Assembly: GCA_021820785.1 (NCBI GenBank)
Contig: JAKADE010000093.1
Coordinates: 1-8,676, forward strand
Reading direction: 5' to 3'
DNA length: 8,676 nucleotides
Source of the DNA: Pseudomonadota bacterium
GTDB taxonomy: Bacteria; Pseudomonadota; Gammaproteobacteria; Steroidobacterales; Steroidobacteraceae
Under the pieces are notes generated by a model, which saw only the letters and a list, made by a program, of their open reading frames with translations, was not told the origin of the DNA and did no database searches. Shown here piece by piece: positions 1 to 6,083 of the stretch. A program made the translations under genes and the position numbers. Positions within the stretch are counted from its first letter, which is position 1; each line of letters begins with the position of its first letter.

Positions 1-27
1 GCCGGTGATCTCGCAGACGCGCGACAT
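1..27 (-). CDS. rpmB: 50S ribosomal protein L28, N-terminal fragment (cut by window edge)
   Basis: Read on the minus strand from the ATG at 27-25, the nine available codons give MSRVCEITG. This matches the usual start of L28 (MSRVCxVTGK in gammaproteobacteria). L28 is a small structural protein of the large ribosomal subunit. An AAGG ribosome binding site lies at 40-37, nine bases before the ATG. The position directly downstream of radC on the same strand matches the conserved radC-rpmB-rpmG order, which is independent support. The rest of the gene lies outside the window. The call rests on only nine residues plus context, but both agree. Confidence 0.87.
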
Positions 28-92
28 ATGCAACGACCTTAAAAATCAAATACTTGGCACGGGAAGGGATTACCTGCCCGCAGGAGCCGGCC

Positions 93-121
93 TTTATACC
101 AGCAGTCTGCTGCTCCGGCAA
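93..121 (-). promoter_or_regulatory. Candidate sigma70 promoter for rpmB
   Basis: On the minus strand there is a TTGCCG -35 box (121-116), a 17-base spacer and a TATAAA -10 box (98-93). This matches the consensus at 4/6 and 5/6 with ideal spacing. Transcription would start near 86, leaving a leader of about 60 bases before the rpmB ATG. It lies wholly between the radC stop (129) and rpmB, so rpmB would not depend on radC transcription. This is a visual match only. Confidence 0.55.
100..112. repeat. Perfect inverted repeat CAGCAG-T-CTGCTG inside the rpmB promoter spacer
   Basis: Six-base arms (100-105 and 107-112) flank one base and sit entirely within the 17-base -35/-10 spacer of the candidate rpmB promoter. 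A dyad here could be an operator or simply chance. No regulator is recognised from the sequence. Confidence 0.45.
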
Positions 122-128
122 GCCTCCC

Positions 129-827
129 TCACAGGAGCCCGTGCTCGGCGAAGGAGTAGCAGTGGCTGCCGCCGACGATGACGTGATCCACCACCCGCAT
201 GTCCATGAGCGACAGGCCGGCTTTCAGCCGCCGTGTGATGGCCTCGTCCGCCGGGCTTGGCTCCAGGCCACCCGAGGGGTGATTGTGCGCCAGGATCAGC
301 GCCGTCGCATTATGCAGCAGCGCCTGGCGCAGCACCTCGCGCGGATGAACCTGGGCGCAGTCGACCGTGCCGCGGAACAGTTCCTCGAATGCAATCAGCC
401 GGTGCCGGTTGTCGAGGTACAGGCAGCAGAAGACCTCGTAGGGCCGGTCGCGCAGCTGCGCCTGCAGGAAGCGGAACGCGGCCTGGGGCGTCGTCAGCGG
501 CAGGCCTGAGCGCAGCTCTTCCTGCAGGTGCCGGCGCGCCAGCTCCACGGCGGCCTGAACGGCGGCATAGCGAGCCGGGCCGAGACCCTTGCGCGTCCAG
601 CGGGACCGCTCGGCGAGCAGCAGTGCACGCAGCGAGCCGAAATCTCCGAGCAGACCGCGGGCGAGCTCGACCGCCGAGCAGCCGCGCGTTCCCGATCCGA
701 TCAGCAGCGCGAGCAGTTCCGCGTCGGACAGGGCCCGTGGGCCGCGATCGAGCAGTTTCTCGCGCGGCCGTTCGGTGCGCGGCCAGTCGCGGATGGCGAG
801 TCTCGGAACCGAAGCATTCAGTGACAT
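129..827 (-). CDS. radC: RadC family protein (JAB/MPN+ domain, UPF0758)
   Basis: This is a 232-residue protein, close to the usual RadC length of about 220-230. The N-terminal part has the family pattern PREKLLDRGPRALSDAELLA (residues 21-40). A helix-hairpin-helix-like GLGPAR follows at 82-87. The C-terminal half is the JAB1/MPN+ metalloprotease-like domain, with HNHPSG at 181-186 and Asp194 completing the H-x-H-P-S-(x)8-D zinc-site pattern. Despite its name, a DNA-repair role for RadC is not established, and its biochemical function remains unclear. The start at 827 is chosen because a GGAG box (838-835) lies seven bases upstream and the protein then begins at the usual family position. The reading frame stays open far upstream, across coaBC and dut on the opposite strand, but that stretch has no RadC-like sequence. 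The gene is divergent from coaBC and upstream of rpmB, as in other gammaproteobacteria. Confidence 0.97.
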   Translation of the reverse strand: MSLNASVPRLAIRDWPRTERPREKLLDRGPRALSDAELLALLIGSGTRGCSAVELARGLLGDFGSLRALLLAERSRWTRKGLGPARYAAVQAAVELARRHLQEELRSGLPLTTPQAAFRFLQAQLRDRPYEVFCCLYLDNRHRLIAFEELFRGTVDCAQVHPREVLRQALLHNATALILAHNHPSGGLEPSPADEAITRRLKAGLSLMDMRVVDHVIVGGSHCYSFAEHGLL

Positions 828-900
828 GGGGCAACTCCGATGCGCGGCGCCCGATCCTCGCGCCCGGCGGGCGCCTTGGGCAGAGGAATACCCTCTCGGT

Positions 901-920
901 TCGTGCACAAATGCGCACGA
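901..920. promoter_or_regulatory. 20-bp dyad between radC and coaBC, possible operator
   Basis: TCGTGC (901-906) and GCACGA (915-920) form perfect six-base arms around an eight-base centre. The dyad lies in the 135-base divergent intergenic region and ends five bases before the candidate coaBC -35 box, a position suited to a transcription factor site. No matching regulator is identified. Two smaller stem-loops (860-874 with arms GCGCCC/GGGCGC, and 882-896 with arms AGAGG/CCTCT) lie closer to radC and would fall in its leader. Confidence 0.4.
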
Positions 921-925
921 CCGGT

Positions 926-955
926 TTGCGTCGGCGGGGAGCCGGGCCGGATAAT
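926..955 (+). promoter_or_regulatory. Candidate coaBC promoter with -10 box close to the ATG
   Basis: GATAAT at 950-955 is a 5/6 match to the -10 consensus. TTGCGT at 926-931 is a weak -35 (3/6), with an 18-base spacer. Transcription would begin around 962-963, that is, at or next to the coaBC ATG, giving a leaderless or nearly leaderless mRNA. In agreement, no Shine-Dalgarno sequence is visible just before the ATG. The weak -35 keeps this tentative. Confidence 0.4.
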
Positions 956-962
956 CCCCGCC

Positions 963-2180
963 ATGCAAGGCAAACGCATTCTGCTCGGTGTCACCGGGGG
1001 CATCGCCGCCTACAAGAGCGCAGAGCTCGTGCGGCGACTGCGCGAGCGCGGCGCCGAGGTGCAGGTGGTCATGACCGCCGCAGCCCGCGAGTTCATCGGC
1101 GCGCTCACCTTCCAGGCCCTCTCCGGCAGGCCCGTACGCACCGATCTGTGGGACAGCACTGCGGAAGCCGCGATGGGGCACATTGAGCTTGCGCGCTGGG
1201 CCGAAGCGGTGCTGGTGGCGCCGGCCACCGCGGACTTCCTCGCCCGGCTCGCCCAGGGGCGTGCCGATGACCTGCTGGCGACGCTGTGCCTGGCGAGCGC
1301 CGCGCCGATTGCGGTGGCGCCGGCGATGAATCGTCTGATGTGGGCCAACGCCGCGACCGTCGCCAACATCGAGAAGCTGCGCGCGCGCGGCGTGCAGATT
1401 TTGGGCCCGGCCGAGGGCGCCCAGGCCTGCGGTGAGATCGGCGAGGGCCGCATGCTCGAGCCGAACGAACTCGCCGAGCGGCTCGAGGCGCTGCTGCCCG
1501 CGGCCGGACCGCTGCGCGGCCGCCGCGTCCTGATCACTGCGGGTCCGACCCGCGAACGCATCGATCCGGTGCGCTTCATCAGCAACCGCAGCTCCGGCAA
1601 GATGGGCTTTGCAGTTGCCCAGGCCGCGCGCGAGGCGGGCGCGGAGGTCGTGTTGGTCAGCGGGCCGGTGGCGCTGCCGACGCCGCCCGGCGTGCGGCGC
1701 GTGGACGTAGAGACCGCCGAGGCGATGCATGCGGCGGTCGAGGCAGAGGTCGCCAGCGCCGATATTTTCATCTCCACGGCGGCGGTCGCGGATTACCGCC
1801 CGGCGCACCCGTCCGGGCAGAAGATCAAGAAGACGAGCGAGCGGCTGCAGCTCGAGATGGAACGCACCATCGACGTGCTGGCGAGCGTCGCGGCCCGACC
1901 GAACCGGCCGTTCGTCGTCGGGTTCGCCGCCGAAACCGAATCCGTGGAACACAACGCACGCGCCAAACTGCTGCGCAAGAATCTCGACATGATCGCGGCC
2001 AATGAAGTCAGTCACACCAAAGGGTTCGACTGCGAGGACAACCACCTGATCGTGCTGTGGCGCGAGGCACGCCGGGACCTCGGCGCCGGCCCGAAGATCG
2101 CGCTGGCGCGCGAGCTGGTGCAGCTGATCGCGAACTCCTACGCCGAGGCGCGCCAGGCGCCGGGCACGGTGCCGGCGTGA
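963..2180 (+). CDS. coaBC: Bifunctional phosphopantothenoylcysteine decarboxylase / phosphopantothenate-cysteine ligase
   Basis: This 405-residue cytosolic fusion enzyme carries out two steps of coenzyme A synthesis. CoaB joins cysteine to 4'-phosphopantothenate using CTP, and CoaC decarboxylates the product with FMN to 4'-phosphopantetheine. The length matches E. coli Dfp (406). The CoaC domain (about 1-180) shows the flavin-binding GGIAAYKS (12-19), catalytic His73 in GHIELA, the PATADF loop (87-92), the PAMNRLMW substrate motif (120-127) and the active-site Cys156 in [10 protein letters not shown]. The CoaB domain (about 185-405) shows [26 protein letters not shown] sequence from 194, with Asn208 at the position of the key E. 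coli Asn210. It also has AAVADYRP (273-280) and the KIKK lysine cluster (287-290). All expected catalytic residues are present. The reading frame is open upstream to 840, but 963 gives the standard N-terminus. It is the first gene of a two-gene operon with dut. Confidence 0.98.
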   Translation: MQGKRILLGVTGGIAAYKSAELVRRLRERGAEVQVVMTAAAREFIGALTFQALSGRPVRTDLWDSTAEAAMGHIELARWAEAVLVAPATADFLARLAQGRADDLLATLCLASAAPIAVAPAMNRLMWANAATVANIEKLRARGVQILGPAEGAQACGEIGEGRMLEPNELAERLEALLPAAGPLRGRRVLITAGPTRERIDPVRFISNRSSGKMGFAVAQAAREAGAEVVLVSGPVALPTPPGVRRVDVETAEAMHAAVEAEVASADIFISTAAVADYRPAHPSGQKIKKTSERLQLEMERTIDVLASVAARPNRPFVVGFAAETESVEHNARAKLLRKNLDMIAANEVSHTKGFDCEDNHLIVLWREARRDLGAGPKIALARELVQLIANSYAEARQAPGTVPA

Positions 2181-2647
2181 ACGGCGCGGCGGGGCGGCCG
2201 CTGAAGATCCGCATCCTAGATGCGCGCCTGGGCCGTGAATTTCCGCTGCCGGCCTACGCCACTGCGGGGTCGGCGGGCATGGACCTGCGCGCCTGTGTGG
2301 ATGCGCCGCTTGCGCTCGCACCGGGGCGCGCGGAGCTGATTCCGACGGGCATGGCCATTCACCTGGACGATCCGGGCCTCGCGGCGGTGATCCTGCCGCG
2401 CTCCGGTCTCGGGCACAAACACGGCGTGGTGCTCGGCAACCTCGTCGGGCTGATCGACTCGGACTATCAGGGGCAGCTGATGGTCTCGTGTTGGAACCGC
2501 GCCGCCGACACATTCATCATCCAGCCCGGCGAGCGCATCGCGCAGCTGGTCGTGGTGCCGGTGGTGCAGGTGGCGCTCGAGGTGGTCGAATCGTTCGACG
2601 AGAGTGCGCGCGGTGCGGGCGGATTCGGCCACTCAGGCCGGCACTGA
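2177..2647 (+). CDS. dut: dUTP diphosphatase (dUTPase)
   Basis: The enzyme hydrolyses dUTP to dUMP and pyrophosphate. This keeps uracil out of DNA and supplies the precursor for thymidylate. The 156-residue protein has all five trimeric dUTPase motifs in order: [28 protein letters not shown] (containing the catalytic Asp region), PGERIAQLV, and the C-terminal glycine-rich lid [12 protein letters not shown]. The lid is almost identical to the E. coli ending. The start is a GTG at 2177 that overlaps the coaBC stop as GTGA. No ATG lies near the family's normal N-terminus, and no strong ribosome binding site is visible, so translational coupling to coaBC is likely. The coaBC-dut pairing is conserved in gammaproteobacteria. 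The stop lies only eight bases from the convergent neighbouring gene, without an obvious terminator between them. Confidence 0.97.
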   Translation: MNGAAGRPLKIRILDARLGREFPLPAYATAGSAGMDLRACVDAPLALAPGRAELIPTGMAIHLDDPGLAAVILPRSGLGHKHGVVLGNLVGLIDSDYQGQLMVSCWNRAADTFIIQPGERIAQLVVVPVVQVALEVVESFDESARGAGGFGHSGRH

Positions 2648-2655
2648 CGGCGCGT

Positions 2656-4239
2656 TCAGGCGGCGAGCAGCCACACCCCGAATTCACTGCGGCCGAGCAG
2701 GGTGCGGAAGTTCTCCGGCATGCCTTCGTTGAGCATGGTCTTCAGAAGTCCGTGCACGCCGAGCGAGCCGAGTTCGCGCCACATCGGCGGCGGCAGCGGC
2801 CCGCCGCTCGCCATCTGCATCAGCAGGGCCAGCAAATACAGCACGATCAGGTAATTGTGCGCGCTCGTCAGATCGAGCGGATACGAATACACCTTGCAGT
2901 AGAGCGTGTTGCGCAGGATCCCGGTCAGCATCGCCGGCTCGCTGATTTCGCACTGCGCCAGGTCGGCCGGGATGTCGCGCGGCAGATCGCGCAGCACCGA
3001 ACGATTCCAGGTGAGCAGGCGAGCGAGCATGCCGTGGATGGCGGCGCGCAGATCGTCCCGCAGCGGCGGCATGGGCTCGTGCTGCCAGGTCGCGACCTCG
3101 ATCGGGCTGCCCTCGGCGAGCGCTCCGAGCAGCCGGGCGCCGACGTACAGCCGGCGGCGCAGCGGTAGATCTTCGGCAGCCAAGCAATCGCACAGACCCT
3201 TTTCGATGTCCCGGAACGGCTCCCAGGGGATGGCGCGCTCGGGCGTGAGCCGAAAAACTTCGCTCGAGCGCGGCTCGGCGTGGACCAGCCGCTCGCGCAG
3301 ATCCTCGAGCCGCGCCTGCGGGGCGATGCCCAGGCCGAGTCGTGCGCTGCCGCAGATCGGACTGAGCCCGACTGCGATCCCCTCCGGCGTGTGCGCGAAC
3401 GAGAAGGGGAAGACGCAGCAGGCACCAAACGGCTGGCGGCCCAGGGCCTGATGAATCCGGCAGTGGTTGTCCGTGCCGAGGAACCGGCAGGTCTCCTCGG
3501 GCGATTTCAGCTGCAGCGTGCCGTCGGCGCGCACCGGCAGACGCGTGCCGGTGAGCTGCGGAGCGAGCCGCGCCCAGGGCAGCGCATCGATCAGCAACTG
3601 CGCCTCGCTCGGCAATGTGATCTCGTAGTCGTGGCGGCAGCATGCCGAGCTCATCTGACAGCTGAAGCGGGCCTCCGGCAGCGTCGAGATCGCCAACGGC
3701 GGACGCCAGTAGCGCCGGAAGTAGCCCGCATCGAGCAGCGCCCGCGCCGCGACCGGCTCGCCGCGGCGCAGCCAGGGATAATCAGCGAGCGACTGCAGCA
3801 GTCCATCCTCGAACGACCAGGGCAGCATCTGTTCGGACGGCGTGCACCACACGATGCGCAGCTCTTCCTCCACGGCGCGCAGGCCAACGCCAGCGAACAA
3901 ACGACGCTGCGCGTGGCGCTCCTCGACTTCGAACCACGCAATCAGATTCTCCGCTGCGGCTTTGAGTCCGCGCAGCGCGCCGGCGGCAAACTGCGGCAGC
4001 TGCGCCGCGCCGTTTCGGTTGATGTCGCGATGGGCTGCCGCGAACGCCTCTGCCGTCACCGAGCGTGCCAAGGCAACGCCGGCGCCGCAACGGACCGGCG
4101 CCTCGGGCGCGTGCAGTGCGTACAACGCCCGGCCGCCGTCCGGATCCTGCAGCTGCTGGAGGAACGAATCGAATAGTGCGCGCACGCGCATCTCGTCGAA
4201 GAGCATGCCCGGTGGGCTGATGGCGTCTGTGTCGCTCAA
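2656..4239 (-). CDS. YkgJ/FliB-like cysteine-cluster protein (putative metal-binding; possible protein lysine methylase relative)
   Basis: This is a 527-residue predicted cytosolic protein with no signal peptide. Its centre carries a cysteine cluster typical of the YkgJ/FliB superfamily: FSCQMSSACC (Cys194, Cys200, Cys201), then Cys251, Cys260 in CRIH, and GACC (Cys274, Cys275) following a GRQPF segment, with Cys296 further on. In this superfamily such cysteines are thought to bind a metal (zinc or iron). One branch, FliB, methylates flagellin lysines. The C-terminal stretch around 438-478 (ILRNTLYCKVYSYPLDL followed by a hydrophobic helix) also resembles the FliB C-terminal region, and this comparison is from memory. 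The roughly 190-residue N-terminal part is not recognised. The start is a TTG at 4239 with a GAGG box seven bases upstream. The next in-frame ATG (4206, residue 12) lacks such a box. No flagellar genes are nearby, so its substrate is unknown. Confidence 0.68.
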   Translation of the reverse strand: MSDTDAISPPGMLFDEMRVRALFDSFLQQLQDPDGGRALYALHAPEAPVRCGAGVALARSVTAEAFAAAHRDINRNGAAQLPQFAAGALRGLKAAAENLIAWFEVEERHAQRRLFAGVGLRAVEEELRIVWCTPSEQMLPWSFEDGLLQSLADYPWLRRGEPVAARALLDAGYFRRYWRPPLAISTLPEARFSCQMSSACCRHDYEITLPSEAQLLIDALPWARLAPQLTGTRLPVRADGTLQLKSPEETCRFLGTDNHCRIHQALGRQPFGACCVFPFSFAHTPEGIAVGLSPICGSARLGLGIAPQARLEDLRERLVHAEPRSSEVFRLTPERAIPWEPFRDIEKGLCDCLAAEDLPLRRRLYVGARLLGALAEGSPIEVATWQHEPMPPLRDDLRAAIHGMLARLLTWNRSVLRDLPRDIPADLAQCEISEPAMLTGILRNTLYCKVYSYPLDLTSAHNYLIVLYLLALLMQMASGGPLPPPMWRELGSLGVHGLLKTMLNEGMPENFRTLLGRSEFGVWLLAA

Positions 4240-4387
4240 CGGACTGCCTCGTCTTGCAGCGGAAGGTCATCGGACCACGTGCCGCGGCGCGCCGTCCGCC
4301 GACTGCGGCTGAGTACTCGGGCGCTGGTCGTGGCGTGAATCAGGGCGCTGCCGCGCGCACCGAGCGACAGACCGTCGTCCGGCGCTC

Positions 4388-4415
4388 ATTATAGACGTCG
4401 CTGCCGGGTCGGCAG
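4388..4415 (-). promoter_or_regulatory. Perfect TATAAT -10 box with an adjacent dyad, candidate promoter of the cysteine-cluster gene
   Basis: On the minus strand TATAAT occupies 4393-4388, a perfect -10 match that stands out in this GC-rich DNA. The expected -35 region (ACTGCC around 4416-4411) does not resemble TTGACA. Just upstream of the -10 lies the dyad CTGCCG-GGT-CGGCAG (4401-4415). A poor -35 overlapped by a dyad is the arrangement often seen at activator-dependent or repressed promoters. The leader would be about 140 bases. The site is inferred from sequence only. Confidence 0.4.
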
Positions 4416-4614
4416 TGAGCGCTTTGCGGGCGGCCGCGCTGCCCTCCCATGCGGCGAAGTCGACTGCGCACGTGTGCCGCGGACACTGCTCGCCGTGGAT
4501 CGTCGCAACTGCACGACGTGTCCTCGGCCCGTGCGTCGGGATGAGCCCCCGTTTCCTTGCGCCGGATGGACGCGTGCGCGAGACTCACCCGGACTGTCTG
4601 CGGAAATCCGCGAA

Positions 4615-4637
4615 CGCAGCGCTTTTGCGTCGCTGCG
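4615..4637 (+). promoter_or_regulatory. Leader hairpin just upstream of the mscS ribosome binding site
   Basis: CGCAGCG (4615-4621) pairs perfectly with CGCTGCG (4631-4637) across a nine-base loop, 12 bases before the GAGG box of mscS. An alternative, mutually exclusive pairing exists between ACGCA (4614-4618) and TGCGT (4626-4630). It could shape translation of the channel gene, but it may also be a by-product of the high GC content. Confidence 0.3.
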
Positions 4638-4660
4638 GCGCGAATAGCCGAGGTTTGCCG

Positions 4661-5776
4661 ATGATTTCCTCGAATTGGTTCAGTTCGTATCAGACGCTGG
4701 CGGTGCGTGCCGGCATCATCGCCGTAGTCAGCGTGCTGCTCGCAGCGCTGCTGCGGATGCTCGGCCGGCGGCTGATCGCGCATGCCGCGCGCCACACCGA
4801 ACCGATGCGCGAGGCGCTGTATCGCTCGACGCTCTCCCCGCTGACGGCGATGATTCTGCTCGGCGGCGCGTATGTCATTGCCGTGCTGATCAACGAGCGC
4901 ATTCATGCGCGCGCACTGGCGGGCGCGCTCGGCCCGTCGCTTCAGGCGGCAATCATCCTGGTCGTCGCCTGGGCGGCCTGGAATCTGCTCGAGGCGTATC
5001 CGCGCCTCAGGCGTCCGCGCGCGCACGAACTCGATCCGATGATCTACGACTTGATCGGCAAGGCCGCCCGTGTGGGGCTGCTGGTGCTGACCGCGCTCAT
5101 GGTGCTGCGCGCGCTGCATTTCCCGATTGACAGTCTGCTCACGGTGGGCGGCGTCGCCGGAATTGCAATCGGGTTTGCCGCCCAGGGTGTCGTGTCGAAC
5201 GTCTTCGGTGCCATGGTGGTCTACCTCGACAAGCCGTTCAAAATCGGCGAATGGATCACCCTGCCGGCGATGAACATTTCCGGGACCGTCGAGCACATCG
5301 GCTGGCGCTCGACGCGCGTGCGCGGATTCGATACCAGCCCGTATTACGTCCCGAACTATATCTTCAACACGTACGTGGTCGAGACGCCGCCGCGCATGCA
5401 GGCCAGGCGAATCCAGCAGACCATCCCGGTCCGCTATGCCGACATCGAACGGTTGCCCGCGATCCTGAAGGAGTTGCGCGCGTACATCCAGAGTCACCCC
5501 GGGATCGATCATCGCCAGAGTCAGATGGTGAATTTCACCAACTACGGCACTCACTCCCTCGACATCATGATCTATTGCTTCGCCGGAACAGTGCAGTGGG
5601 GTGAGTCTCTGGACGTCCAGGAGGATGTTCTGCTCAGCGCGGCCCAGATCATCGCCAGGCACGGCGGGCAGCTGGCGCTACCCATCACACGCGTGCAGAT
5701 GCAGGCGCCGGAACCGGAGCCCGACCTGGACGTCGAAGCGTCTCGCCCGGCATCTCAGGGCGTCCCATCCGCATGA
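4661..5776 (+). CDS. MscS-family small-conductance mechanosensitive ion channel
   Basis: This 371-residue inner-membrane channel belongs to the MscS family, whose members open under membrane tension to release solutes during hypo-osmotic shock. Hydrophobic segments lie at about 12-32, 56-78, 93-112 and 134-152. They are followed by the pore-lining helix and the start of the beta domain at about 156-200, with the signature GGVAGIAIGFAAQGVVSNVFG (163-183) and LDKPFKIGEWI (189-199). The cytoplasmic alpha/beta part includes MVNFTNYGTHSLDIMIYCF (289-307). Five membrane segments and this length suggest a YnaI-like member rather than the three-helix MscS itself. The tail (350-371) is Pro/Glu-rich and looks disordered. 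The ATG at 4661 has a GAGG box (4650-4653) seven bases upstream. An 82-codon extension in the same frame is rejected because it lacks any family resemblance. The gene appears to be a single transcription unit, convergent with the next gene. Confidence 0.93.
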   Translation: MISSNWFSSYQTLAVRAGIIAVVSVLLAALLRMLGRRLIAHAARHTEPMREALYRSTLSPLTAMILLGGAYVIAVLINERIHARALAGALGPSLQAAIILVVAWAAWNLLEAYPRLRRPRAHELDPMIYDLIGKAARVGLLVLTALMVLRALHFPIDSLLTVGGVAGIAIGFAAQGVVSNVFGAMVVYLDKPFKIGEWITLPAMNISGTVEHIGWRSTRVRGFDTSPYYVPNYIFNTYVVETPPRMQARRIQQTIPVRYADIERLPAILKELRAYIQSHPGIDHRQSQMVNFTNYGTHSLDIMIYCFAGTVQWGESLDVQEDVLLSAAQIIARHGGQLALPITRVQMQAPEPEPDLDVEASRPASQGVPSA

Positions 5777-5777
5777 G

Positions 5778-5798
5778 CTGACGCGATTCTCGCGTCGG
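5778..5798. terminator. Hairpin between convergent mscS and DUF3565 genes, terminator-like but without a T-tract
   Basis: GACGCG (5780-5785) pairs with CGCGTC (5791-5796) around the loop ATTCT. The stem can be extended by a T-G and a C-G pair. It starts directly after the mscS stop, in a 70-base convergent gap. No run of T follows on either strand, so it is not a canonical intrinsic terminator. Confidence 0.35.
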
Positions 5799-5846
5799 GC
5801 ATCCGCGATGCTGCGCGTCCGTGCCGGGCTGCGCGAAGTTCGTGCG

Positions 5847-6053
5847 CTACGCTGAGATGCTTACGCCTGTCTCGTCGCAGGTCTTGCAGTTCAGCGTCTT
5901 GCCTAGCGTTTGCGCACGCCCTTGAGGGGTGACGACCCAGGGACGATTGATCCAGGGCGGATTGTGTCGGACGTGTTGCGTGTGTCCGCACTCCAGATCC
6001 GCGACCCAGTCCCCGTGCTCATCGGTGTGGAAACTGGCGATTCTTTGCTCCAT
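5847..6053 (-). CDS. DUF3565 domain protein (small, putative zinc-binding)
   Basis: This is a 68-residue protein of unknown function, and essentially the whole chain is the domain. It contains DEHGDWVADLECGHTQHVRHNPPW (from residue 11), then INRPWVVTPQGR and the C-terminal NCKTC pair. I recognise the pattern (WVAxLxCGHxQHxRHxPPxxxRPW...C-x-x-C) as that of DUF3565 proteins, which are found as short stand-alone proteins in proteobacteria. Cys22-Gly-His24, His27, His30 and the Cys-x-x-Cys near 56-59 could form a metal site, which is an inference. The ATG at 6053 fits the family N-terminus, and only a weak GGGA box precedes it. It starts 30 bases after the stop of the upstream L,D-transpeptidase on the same strand, so the two are probably co-transcribed. 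Its role is unknown. Confidence 0.85.
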   Translation of the reverse strand: MEQRIASFHTDEHGDWVADLECGHTQHVRHNPPWINRPWVVTPQGRAQTLGKTLNCKTCDETGVSISA

Positions 6054-6083
6054 CGCTTCAGTCCCGGCCCGGTCGAGCGGCAG

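Larger units (their letters stand above)
4240..4660. other. Non-coding divergent interval between the cysteine-cluster gene and mscS
   Basis: This stretch of 421 bases lies between two divergent starts. It contains a TATAAT box on the minus strand (4393-4388), a 15-bp dyad at 4401-4415, a short dyad GCGGA-AA-TCCGC at 4600-4611 and a hairpin at 4615-4637. The plus-strand frame of mscS stays open back to about 4415, but the resulting extension is rich in Cys, Arg and Pro and looks non-coding. I see no RNA gene or repeat element here. Confidence 0.6.

Noticed and set aside
73..84. CCTGC-CC-GCAGG hairpin in the rpmB leader
   Set aside because: A two-base loop is too tight and the remaining four-base stem is too short to treat as functional structure.
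828..2513. Very long minus-strand open frame continuing upstream from radC across coaBC and dut
   Set aside because: It is antisense to two well-supported genes, its translation is Arg/His/Gly-rich without family resemblance, and radC has a proper start and ribosome binding site at 827. High GC content leaves such frames open.
2488..4176. Long plus-strand frames opposite the cysteine-cluster gene
   Set aside because: The minus-strand frame has a coherent cysteine motif and protein-like composition. The plus-strand translations are Arg/Gln/Ala-rich mirror products.
4415..4660. N-terminal extension of the MscS channel in the same frame
   Set aside because: The extra 82 residues are Cys/Arg/Pro-rich with no membrane segment, whereas the ATG at 4661 has a well-spaced GAGG box and starts just before the first membrane helix.
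4340..5662. 440-codon minus-strand frame opposite mscS
   Set aside because: It is antisense to an unmistakable MscS-family protein, and the His/Arg/Gln-rich composition is typical of an antisense shadow.
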